From NCBI RefSeq assembly GCF_052324685.1, contig NC_135220.1, positions 3,276,216 through 3,340,215 of the forward strand: a DNA stretch of 64,000 nt. The letters are read 5' to 3'. The notes beneath the pieces are model-generated. The model was not told the origin of the DNA. It made no database searches and worked only from the letters and a program-made list of their open reading frames with translations. Below, piece after piece: positions 54,282 through 64,000 of the stretch (position 1 is the stretch's first letter; every line of letters begins with the position of its first letter). Made by a program: the position numbers and the translations under genes. The DNA comes from Brachyhypopomus gauderio (Eukaryota; Chordata; Actinopteri; Gymnotiformes; Hypopomidae).

Positions 54282-56051
54282 ATGATGCCCAGCAAAAGCG
54301 TTGAATGGCTGCAGATCAAACTGGACTCCGGTGGTACCGGTTCGTTGTTGTTGCTGGACTGTCGCTCACACCAGTTGTATGAATCGTCCCATATTGAGAC
54401 GGCAATCAATTTGGTCATACCTGGCATATTGCTCCGAAGATTCAAGAAGGGAAATTTACCTATCCGATCCATTATTCCAAATAACGAAGACAAGGAAAAG
54501 TTTATTAGTCGGTGCAAAACGGATACTGTTATTCTATACGACGAGTCCACCGTGGACTTGAGGCAAAGTGAATCGAAGGGTTCCGTCCTTGCATTAATTC
54601 TGCAAAAGCTTTGGGATGACGGCTTCAAATCGTTTTTCCTCGAAGGTAACCTACTTACACCTCATTATTAGGTCTGTCCCAAAGTTTATTTGATCCCTTT
54701 ATTTATTTTTTACACGATCATTGCCGTGTTCTGATTCGTGTTCTTCTCTGATGAAGTTTGTCAGATGTAGTTTAGTGTCAGTGTCATCAAACTGCAACAT
54801 CTAGACCAGGGGTCTGTTGTCTTTTGTTGTATCGACTGTGGTGTGTTTGTTCAAAATGTTGGATGTTAGAAATTTGTTCTGTGGAGGTGCAGAAAACGAG
54901 TTTTAATCTACTGGTTGCTAGGTGGCTTCACCAAGTTCCAGATGGAGCACCCGGAGCACTGTGAGACGTTCCTGGACGGTTCCTCCGCCTCTTCCTCATC
55001 CTCTTCCTCACCTCCGTTGTCCGTACTTGGACTCGGCAGCCTCCGTCTCAGCTTGGACGGAGAGTCAGATCACGACCTGTGCAGTTCTGTTGACTTTGAG
55101 GACACTCCACCGTCTAGCGGCCAACGTTCTGTCCCTGTGCAGATCCTCCCCTACCTGTACCTGGGCTGTGCCATGGACTCGGCCAACCTGGAGGTGCTTG
55201 GCCAACGCGATATTGAGTACATCCTGAACGTCACCCCCAATCTTCCCAATGTGTTTGAGCGTGATGGTCACTTTAAGTACAAGCAGATCCCCATAGCAGA
55301 TCACTGGAGTCAAAACCTCTCTCATTTTTTCCCCGAGGCTATATCTTTCATTGGTAAGCAGCATTCAGTATCTGTTTATGTGCGTTCCACATTGTGCTGT
55401 GTTTGTTATTGTTGTTTAAAAGTTAGCCATAAATGGCATTCTCATCTGACTGCTGTTGTGTCACATTGCCATGCACTTTCTCACCACCAAGATGACAAGC
55501 ACTGCAGAAATTGCAGCTCAGCTCTAAAAATTGCACTAAAACTGCCAGTTTGAAAATGGCTGTTTTTTTTTTTTTCAGTTAATCACAGGAAATGTTCAGG
55601 CAGCCATTTAAAAGGGCTGTTGAAACCCAAACCCATGAGGCGAGTCACAAACCGTTATTCGTGTACGCGTGTGGCTGGCAGCATGCGGGTGGAAGGGACG
55701 TCGGTCTCTGTGGTTTCATGTGAAGTCTGTTTCCTTTGACCCGCAGAGGAAGGCCGGTCCAGACAGTGTGGGGTCCTGGTACACTGCCTGGCGGGCGTCA
55801 GCCGCTCGGTCACCGTCACCGTGGCCTACCTGATGCAGAAACTGAGGCTGTCTCTCGACGACGCGTACGACCTCGTCAAGCACAAGAAGTCCAACATCTC
55901 GCCCAACTTCAGCTTCATGGGCCAGCTGCTGGACTTTGAGAAGACTCTCGGGGTGAGCGGTACATCGCGGCACCGGACTGCGTCTGACCACTCGTCCTTC
56001 GGGGCCGTGTCCAGTTCCGCTGTTTTCCAGATGGACGGCCTGGATGGCTGA
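54282..56051 (+). CDS. dusp7: Dual-specificity MAP kinase phosphatase, DUSP7-type
   Basis: A cytoplasmic phosphatase that inactivates ERK1/2. Three exons: 54282-54645, 54922-55353 and 55747-56051; 1101 bp, 366 aa. The N-terminal rhodanese-like domain includes the kinase interaction motif [13 protein letters not shown] (about 50-62). A serine-rich linker follows (about 145-160). The catalytic domain runs from [13 protein letters not shown], with general acid aspartate in [10 protein letters not shown] and active site HCLAGVSRS (C279, R285). [10 protein letters not shown] and [11 protein letters not shown] match DUSP7 better than DUSP6 or DUSP9. ATG 54282 or the next codon starts it; an in-frame TGA lies upstream, so the 50-odd residue N-terminal extension of human DUSP7 is absent. 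The C-terminal tail after [11 protein letters not shown] differs from human. AATAAA occurs at 56875 and 56879. Confidence 0.93.
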
Positions 56052-59000
56052 AGACGATGGTGGGATCTTTCTCGAACAGCTCAATTCTTTTTGGCTTTTG
56101 CATAGTACAAGGCTCAAGGCATCAATCACACTCAGCCTTACACATTTAGAACTGGACGAGCCTTGTTTCTCTAGGGCAGCCTCTGTTCTCCTGCTCATTT
56201 TGTATATTTTTTCTTGTCCTTTTTTTTAAAGCCAGGAATGGTATTGATATTGTAGTGAAAAGGGAGATGTATTTGCAGGCTTGGATCTCAGTTTTCTGCA
56301 GCCAGTTGATCATTATACCCTTCATGGGCATTAAACACACATCATATTTTAGCTAGCTGTGATATTTCATTATCATACATACTCTACCTCTAGTTGTGTA
56401 TATTCTCATGGCAAACTAGTTTTGTTAAAACATGGTAGCAAATGTAATGAAGGTTTCCTCTGCATTACAAATAATGATTAAAAATCAAGGTTTAAAAGCT
56501 TTATAAGGATGATCAGAGCACTAGTAACCATATATAATATTATTAATATATAAAGGATATAACTGAAGTGTCACAAGCTATAGGGTGTGATTAAATGTGT
56601 GTGAATGAGCGTGTGTGTAGTTATTTGTGCAGCTTCAGTCCATGTGTTGGTTTGTGGTTTTACACTATGCTCATGACTGCAGAAAGAGCTGCTTTTGGTC
56701 TCCGCAGTTACACTTCATATGCCGATTTTTTCAAAACCAAAGAAATGACTAATTATTAAAAAGTTGCTTTTTAATCACTAAGATATCTGAGTGTTACTCC
56801 ATATAAAGATCCCAAAAGGCTTGGTATTCAGCATTAAACATGCAGTCGTGATCATACAGAGAAATGTTTTGCTAAATAAATAAATGTATCTTCGGGAGAA
56901 CTTGTAGGGGTTTGAGGAAACTGACAATATTGCATCCTGCAGTAATTAAAATGAGAGGATCTTCCTGAAGTTGGACACTGCAACTGAAGAAGAATCCTGT
57001 TGAGATATGCAAATTTGAAGAGGAGTGTATAAATCTGAAGAAAATTCCAGGAGACATTGTAGTGAATGCACAAAGTTATCAGAGAAATAGGATGTTTCGC
57101 ACAGAGCTCCTTCTTCAGCTGTGCAAGCGAAGTGCTTCAGAAATAATCTAGGAGGTGCCCGTCTATGAAAAGTAGATGTTTGGATGTTGGAACATCTAGT
57201 TTTTCATGACACAGAGCTTGTAGGAGAAGTAAATGAATGTTTGCTCACAGCTGATGTTATGAACTCTTCTGTCATTCCCCTACGACTCTACCCTGTGCGG
57301 GAGGTGGGGCTCTGCGTCTCCTGCACACGGCGGCCTGCATGGCCTCCTGGTCCTCAGAGCTGGTCCTCTCTTGTCATCTGCAGAGCCACACGGCTGACTG
57401 AGGTTTCCCGAAAACCATGAGCAGACCTCCGAGTCACTCGTCTAGTTCCATGACACCAGGTGGGTCTGTTGAAAAATGCATTCTTGCACACTTTTACAGT
57501 GAGCTATTTTTTTGGTTGTTTTTTTAGAAAGTACTATGGATCAAATCAAGTTTCAAATCAAGTTTTTAATGAGATCTTTTTGGTGTTTAGATTAGTTTAG
57601 ATATGGTGTGTTTCAAAAAAGCACGCAGAGAGGCGTTATTAGAGAACCTCTTCTTTAAAAGGAAAATATAATACAACAAAAAGTAAAAGAGTATTAATAA
57701 GAACCAGTTAGCCACAGTTTGTTTTCTTCCTACATTAATAGAGATCTGAGTACGCTGTGTTAAGGGTTCCTCTAAATAAACTGGGAAGATGCCCAAGTTG
57801 GAACATCACTGGAGGCTAGAGCTAAAAAAGGCACAGAAAGGTGGATTGTAGCTTAAAACAAATACGTTTGCACACTAAAGGCCAGTTATGATAGGCTACC
57901 TCAGCACTGAATATGCCATTGTCGAGTTTGAGGTGAGCATGACAGTGTAAGATGATATGAAACTATTGTGAAACTTGCTCTGTCTCTCTTTCTCATTCCA
58001 CACATTCTACATATTCAGGTAAAAAAACATACAATGTTTATTTCCATGACAACGTCACATGATATTTAAGTAGGACAGCTTAATATGAAATGCTGTAATC
58101 AATAATAAATACATTGCCATATTGGTAAGTTAATTTATCCCCATCAGATGTTTAGCATTTTGCAAATTAAAATGAAAATCTACATTAATAATACATTACT
58201 ACAAATAAAAAAATTGATAAAATGAAAGCCCTAATGAAGTATGAGTCAATCATTCTTAAAAAATAAAACTGCTAAATCCTGGTCACCCAGGACAAACGTA
58301 TCATGGATTGTCATTGGTGTCTAGTCTGTGGTGACAGTGCAGTGGTAACGATGTCTCACAGCTTGTCCATAATCCTGAACATGTGGGTGGAGGCTTTTCC
58401 AACACATTCAGTCCACAACCTTCCACACTACGCACGTCTCCATGGAGCGCTGGAGACTAAGAATTCGGTTCTGAACTGTGCTTCAACCCGTGAAGAAGTC
58501 ACGTGGTGGTGAGGATGTGTCTTGGCAGAAGGAGCGGCTAATGAACAGCAGATGAATTGTCCTCGTGTCATTATGAGTTATTGGTGAAGTTCTATACTGC
58601 GCTAGTATTGTTTGTAATAGTACTTTACTGAAAAGTACATTTCCTTAAGGATAACCTTCCTACTTCCATGGTGAAATTCTCATTCTAAGCATTTATTGGG
58701 CAAATTCTGGACAAATCACTCAGGGTTAACATCATTTAATTTATACATTTTCTTAAATCCCAATCCACTTCCCTTCTGAGTCACATTTGCCCCCCCAGCA
58801 CATAACATAATGTAACCGTCTCAGAATTACTATAGAGTCAAAGTGCCAGAGTTGGTGTTTCTTCAAACAGCAGCATTGTGTGTCAGGTGATGTGATTGGA
58901 CCTGCACAATTCCTGGTAAATGTGGATTTTGTATTACTACCGGTATTTGTTTTATTCTGGATAACTGGAGGCAGATTTCAATTTTGCATATATGTAACAT

Positions 59001-62000
59001 TTTGACACAATAAAGATGCATAAAACAACCAAATGTAAACCGTGTTTTCAAAAATGTCAAAGACACATCTAATAATCACATATGATTTTGGCTGAACTTC
59101 CCCTTTAAGTAGTCACACACAAATGCTTCATTCACTAAATGTTTTAACGCCTTTGAGAACTGAATGTTCTGTTGATAATCCACAGGACGTTCAGTTCTCT
59201 AAATGAATCATGGGCAAGTCATCACAAAGTAGTAGTACGCTTGGTGTTTCTGAGAGGTTTTTCTGTAGTACAGAGTGCCCAGGGTCAGACCAGCAACCCT
59301 GCCTTCAGAGTCCTTATGAACACACACCCAGGGCTGTTATGCCTATCAGTCTGTGAATGTAGGCAAACAGACTGGGTCAGGAGTAAAGCAAAGACACATT
59401 GAATTGTGAGGAGAGGGGAGGGGAAGAGAGGAGGAGGGGAGGAGATGAGAGGAGATTAGAGGGGAGGAGAGGGGACGGAAGGAGAGGGGAGAAGCTACCA
59501 TCTGCTGGAGCTGGAAGCTCAGCTCACCAAGACTAAACTCACCAACCAGAGCCACAAACATTTTGTATGCAAGTTTTTTTCCTATGTCAGAAACTGATAT
59601 GATAAAGATCAGATGATAAAGATCAGAGAGAAAGTCAAGGGTGAGAGATTAAGAGTGAAAAAATAAAATGAACGAAAAAAGGCACTTTAGAACTGGAGTA
59701 AAACTAGAGAAAAAAATCTATGGGAATCAAGTAGATTAGTCGCAAAGGGTTGTCAACAATACTACAGTATAAATATGCATTTCATAATGACTTCTTGTTC
59801 CTAAGGGGACTTTTGAAACACAGTGATGCTATTTGATATGGCTTGTAAGACAGTCAGTAGGAGGGGTCAGTATTAGGGGTCACACACACAGCCTGTCAGA
59901 ATCCTCACTGACTGCATGCCATTTGAATGACATCATGGGGACGGACGTGTTCACTTTTACAGTCATGTCTGGGTTACACTTCTTTGCTTTCTTAGCTGGC
60001 GTTGTTTGAATGCCTACGCAAGTAGTTCTGGAATTGAGATGAGTGATGCATTGTGATGGATTTTCAAGAACAGTCAAGCAGTGCTTGACTTTTCTCCACT
60101 GGGCTTTCTGCCAGACAGCATGCACGGTGCCACAGCCCTTGATAACCTGCTGCACTGCTCAACACAATGCACAATGGCATAATCATAGCTTGATGCTAAA
60201 TTGTTGCTTATAAATCATGGTGGAGGTCCCACCACTCGCATTCGAGCTGTGGCGCTAGGGGCTGAATGGATTGGCTTTGGTGCCACTGTGTGACTGCTTA
60301 ATCAGCGGCGGTCATTGTGGGTCAGTCAGTGAAATGCATGCATGACCGACAGTAATCGGGAGGTCACAGCCAGCAGCAAGATCTGCCTGTCCTCGCAACA
60401 CGCACAGGCCACAGCACAACGGCAGAGATAGCGGCACGGCAGCCGAGACAGACTCCCGCGTAACTGATAAGACCTCCCTTGGGGTTGGACTAGTGTCCAG
60501 TGGCTGGATGCTTCACGGCTTCTTCCTACATTATCATTTCAATTTTCATCTGCGTGAACTGTAGTCTCTCTGTTGCCGGGGGTTGAGAAGCATTCAAGGT
60601 CATTGAGCTTGAGGGGCACTTGCAAAAGCAGGTCACATGACCCTCCCTCAGGTCACATGACTCTCCCTCAGCCATACTGCAGTCTCTCTGAAAGAGCAGG
60701 AGAAAATCATGATGTACTGGGTCTTAATAATGAACAAAATGACCCCTCCAGTAAACCTTACATAACTCCCTCTGCAGCCCTATTTTGTCTCTGAAATGTT
60801 TCCCTCTATGAACACACACACACACACATCCTCATGTGTCTGTGCTAACAAACACTAACACAGACTCAAATTCACAGCCAAACACATACACTATGGTTAT
60901 TAGTTTAAAATAACATCATTTTTAAATAATCATTTGCCTAGTACAGTCTCCAAATAATCCAATTGTACAGTTAAATGGAAGATTGCGTATTACCAGTTTT
61001 TACAGAAAAAAGAACAGACCAACTAATTTATATGACTGATGGAATGTAGACATTTTCACTTCGTATCTATGAATTATTTTGAATTTTTAGCTCATGTGCC
61101 TTTGACGCAGTATATTGTAGCTATTGCTGCCACCTGTAGGTGGGACCGATAACTGCAGTATTACAACTGCGGCCACAGTAACATTAATACAAATTTAAAA
61201 ATAGTTCACACGCCGCGAGCGTTATATTTGGATTTTAGAACAATCTAAATATGTAAAAAGATTTTAATCAAGATTTACGAAACTGCAGTATATGTGAGAC
61301 ATAGATGGTAAAAATGTGAGAAATACAGGAGCAGACCCCTCGTCAGCGAACACGGTGAGGCCATTTAGCGTCAGTATTTTTTGACGCTAATGGTTGCGCC
61401 ACGCCTGACAGGGCCTGAGCTCAATTATCACAGGTCACATTCACAACTTGTATTTGTCCGTAGACACGCACCGCCTGCATAATCCAAATATAAGTACAAC
61501 CTCTGCGCATCTTTGTTCTTGAGGCCGTTTGACGGTGACTTCTGTCATCAGATTAGTTCTTCAAGCACGGGGAGGATTAGCCATAAATAGCTTCTGTCTC
61601 CATAGATTGGGTAACCAGACACAAGCCTTTAATCATGCCAATACCACGACACATGTTACATTATCTGGTGTATACAGAATAATCGATTCTTTGAGCAGGT
61701 TTTATGTAAGCAAATACATCTGTAAACACAACGGAGGAAATTGAGGCGAACAGAGTTATCGGAATATTCTTAGAAACTGTTGCGAAGTTCAGTCGATTGA
61801 TGGAGCGCCGTGCTCAGGTAGGCTACAGCTTGCTTACTATGAATAACGTCAACAGTTAACGTCAAATCTCAGCCTCTCCATCTCACCTCAGAAACGCACG
61901 CTGAGTGTAGCAAGTGAAACTGGATTATTTCTAAAGACATAACTCATCGAAGAAAACATTTAATTCAAACACTTATCTGCCTTACTTCCTGCTGTTGTAG

Positions 62001-62376
62001 GCAGAAATTCGGAATTAGCCTCTAAGAAAAACATGTTAACATAAATAGCTGAAAAAAGGCATATTTTGGGGATTACATAGTTTTTTTTATTTTTTTAATT
62101 GTCCAGCCTGCATAGTATTTTTTCAGAAATAGTAATATGAAATCATTCTAAAATGATTTTCACAGTCAACACAAACCACATGTAACCTGTACAAATGGAA
62201 TATTTTCTATATATTTTTTTAATATAAAAAACAGTCAACATTAGCAAAAATTATATTATTACCCCAGATCATTGGCAGATCGGATAAATAAATTCACATT
62301 TCTTTTGACTGATTCTGAATTGAAAAATCATGAGTGTAAGTAGAAGTGAAGTGGAGAGTCCTTTCACCTTTGACAT
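56052..62376. other. dusp7 3' UTR and long intergenic stretch
   Basis: 56052 to about 56900 is probably dusp7 3' UTR (AATAAA at 56875 and 56879). The rest is AT-rich. It includes a polypurine tract (59401-59492), a 19-bp direct repeat AGGTCACATGACCCTCCCTC/AGGTCACATGACTCTCCCTC at 60630-60671 with E-box CACATG, and a short (CA)n near 60812. No exon recognised on either strand. Confidence 0.5.
59401..59492 (+). repeat. Polypurine G/A tract
   Basis: Almost uninterrupted GGAGAGGGGAGGGGAAGAG-type sequence; G-runs and mirror symmetry could allow triplex or G-quadruplex formation. Confidence 0.85.
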
Positions 62377-63242
62377 TTATTCTACACCTTTCATGAACTC
62401 CAGGAACTCTGAAAGCAAATGAAAAAGGAAGAAAATAGATGAAAGGAGGCCGTGAACGACTTGACCGCCGCGTCAGGCCGTCGACCTGAACCGAACCGGC
62501 GCTGCATCATGCCTTTGTCAAGCCACTGCCTTTCCAGTGGTTGTCAGTGACTACACTTCCTGTTTTGCTAAATTGCTAAATTATCACATACCTTGATACC
62601 GCTGATTACATACATTGTAAAACGAACAAGCAATTAGCATATTATAAATTAAGTTATTTAATTAGCTAATTGTCCTTGCATTTTGAGCTCTGTATTGAAG
62701 TCAGGGTGAACTCTGAACTCATAGGTGCAGAGATAGTCTCAGGTTTGCCATAATGTTCTTTTAAACCCCCTAAGCTTTAAGAGAACTTCTCAATAATTAC
62801 ATATAACTGGACAACAACCCCAACCCCCAAACCCCTGCATACACACACAGATTACACAGAGCTAATCTCATTATTTTGGTGTTTAACCTCCTGAAGGGAC
62901 CTTTACCATCATAGTCAATTTTGCCATCGTTGTTCTTGTCTCCGTCTTTCATCAGCTCATCTATGTCGTCCTCGGTGATGGTCTCGCCCGTGGCTTCCAG
63001 CATGAACTTCAGCTCGTCCAGGTCGATGTAACCGTCTGCGTTCCTGTTCACACACAAGCACCCCTTACCTCCCAGACACTGGACGCTGTTGACTGGGTTT
63101 GTGCAGGTCGTCTAAGGACAATCATACTTATCAAACATGCGGAAGAGCTCGGCCAGTTCCTCCTCAGACTTCCCTTTACTGTCGTCTTTCATGCACCTCA
63201 CCATCATCACCAGGAACTCCTCAAAGTCCACCGTACCACTAC
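62377..63242 (-). CDS. tnnc1: Troponin C, slow skeletal/cardiac type (3' part)
   Basis: The calcium sensor of the thin filament in heart and slow muscle. Three coding exons on the minus strand: 63128-63242, 62907-63043 and 62377-62408 (stop 62377-62379); 284 bp, the C-terminal 94 or so residues. The usual protein is 161 aa, so about 200 bp of 5' coding sequence lies beyond the right edge; I looked for it to 64000 and did not find it. Seen: end of EF-hand II ([10 protein letters not shown]), the central helix with [18 protein letters not shown]-hand [15 protein letters not shown] and EF-hand [14 protein letters not shown], and the C-terminus [10 protein letters not shown]. The cysteine in VRCMKDD and FMKGVE mark TNNC1; fast TNNC2 differs. 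Splice sites are GT-AG. Whether this is the a or b teleost copy cannot be told. Confidence 0.95.
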
Positions 63243-63751
63243 CTGCAGAAATACAAACCCCACGCGAGACACGAGGAGTCGCCACTGAACATCCTGCACC
63301 AGAGGGCATGGGCTCATGTCCAGAAGTGAGTATGAGAGTCACTTCACTTAGCACCCACAGGCAAATTGAACAGAACCTCTGGTTTACTAATACCTATTTA
63401 ATCTATTGATCAAATGTAGACTGTTATGTGTGAATGTGAAAAAATTGAAGTCCTTCAAAATAAGCATCATTAGGTCCACATCACTGGGTCCACAGAAAAT
63501 AACTTTGTGTACACTAATAAAGACAGGCTAGGCTAAATTATCTAGGGTATAAAAAGAAGGGGCTAGGGTATGTAATCTAGGATATAAAATGAAGGGGCTA
63601 GATAAGATAACACTACTAATCTTCAAAGGGAAATTATAGCCTAGTGTTCCAGCAGCGTGCACAAATAGAGAGAATACACTGGGTGGGTGGACAGAATAAA
63701 AACAGAATACAACAACTGTTCAGAAATACTACACAATCTAAATATATCAAC

Positions 63752-63802
<51 letters not shown>

Positions 63803-64000
63803 ATTCAACTATAGCTATGCTAACATGCATTGCTTGATACAGCTAGTTAGTAGTGATACAATCTTCTTCTACAGTTAGTTTTACCATTTGGAGTTCTACA
63901 GTAATAAGTACCCAAATGCAACGCAAAATACAGTGGTGTAAGCTGTAAAGAGGTGCAGAATAAGCAGTAATGCAGTGCAGATGATGCATAGATGACAGTC
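63243..64000. other. tnnc1 intron, upstream exons not in window
   Basis: Contains an imperfect 30-40-bp tandem duplication at 63538-63602 (ATCTAGGATATAAAATGAAG type) and (GT)n at 63755-63800. No troponin C N-terminal exon found. Confidence 0.6.
63755..63800. repeat. (GT)n microsatellite
   Basis: About 22 units, within the tnnc1 intron. Confidence 0.93.

Noticed and set aside
63243-64000. Search for tnnc1 N-terminal exons
   Set aside because: No EF-hand I/II coding found on the minus strand, so exons 1-3 must lie beyond the window.

Overview
The window is nuclear DNA from a teleost fish. Six vertebrate genes with introns and GT-AG splice sites can be read exon by exon. The rest is AT-rich intergenic and intronic sequence full of (CA)n, (CT)n, (TA)n and (GATA)n microsatellites and decayed non-LTR retrotransposon pieces. 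The dispersed repeats look like those of ostariophysan fishes (catfish, characins, electric eels and relatives); that placement is inference from repeat style, not proof.

Layout. 1-22.4 kb holds no gene I can support. It has a 1.1 kb minisatellite (2861-3983), a 54-bp repeat array (7157-7416), a G-rich 33-bp array (8846-9492), a decayed LINE fragment, a LINE 3' tail, a diverged duplicated segment (16743-16960 and 18078-18271), and a CpG-rich block near 14.86-15.05 kb that may be an orphan promoter. The genes are: gdi1 (minus, 23066-28188, 11 coding exons, 447 aa); slc25a20 (plus, 29453-34027, 9 exons, 303 aa), head-to-head with gdi1; tafazzin (plus, 36034-39327, 10 exons, 262 aa); atp6ap1 (plus, 41770-46503, 10 exons, 463 aa); dusp7-type MAP kinase phosphatase (plus, 54282-56051, 3 exons, 366 aa); and the 3' part of cardiac-type troponin C, tnnc1 (minus, 62377-63242, last three exons, 5' exons off the right edge). 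All exon phases were checked by hand and join without a frameshift.

The six genes do not form one pathway. gdi1 (Rab recycling) and atp6ap1 (V-ATPase assembly) act in membrane traffic; slc25a20 and tafazzin act in mitochondria; dusp7 dephosphorylates ERK; tnnc1 is the calcium switch of heart and slow muscle. Human orthologues of gdi1, tafazzin and atp6ap1 lie at Xq28, those of slc25a20, dusp7 and tnnc1 at 3p21, so two human blocks are interleaved here.

The most unusual structure is in atp6ap1. The last bases of exon 2 plus its 5' splice site have been amplified into about eight extra tandem copies inside intron 2. Other points are a GC-AG intron and microsatellites abutting splice sites in slc25a20, a (TA)n filling half of a 135-bp gdi1 intron, a CACTA-like element just upstream of atp6ap1, a CLEAR-like E-box 50 bp before the atp6ap1 start codon, and a triplicated poly(A)-signal unit downstream of atp6ap1. 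I found no CRISPR array, RNA gene or intact transposase.
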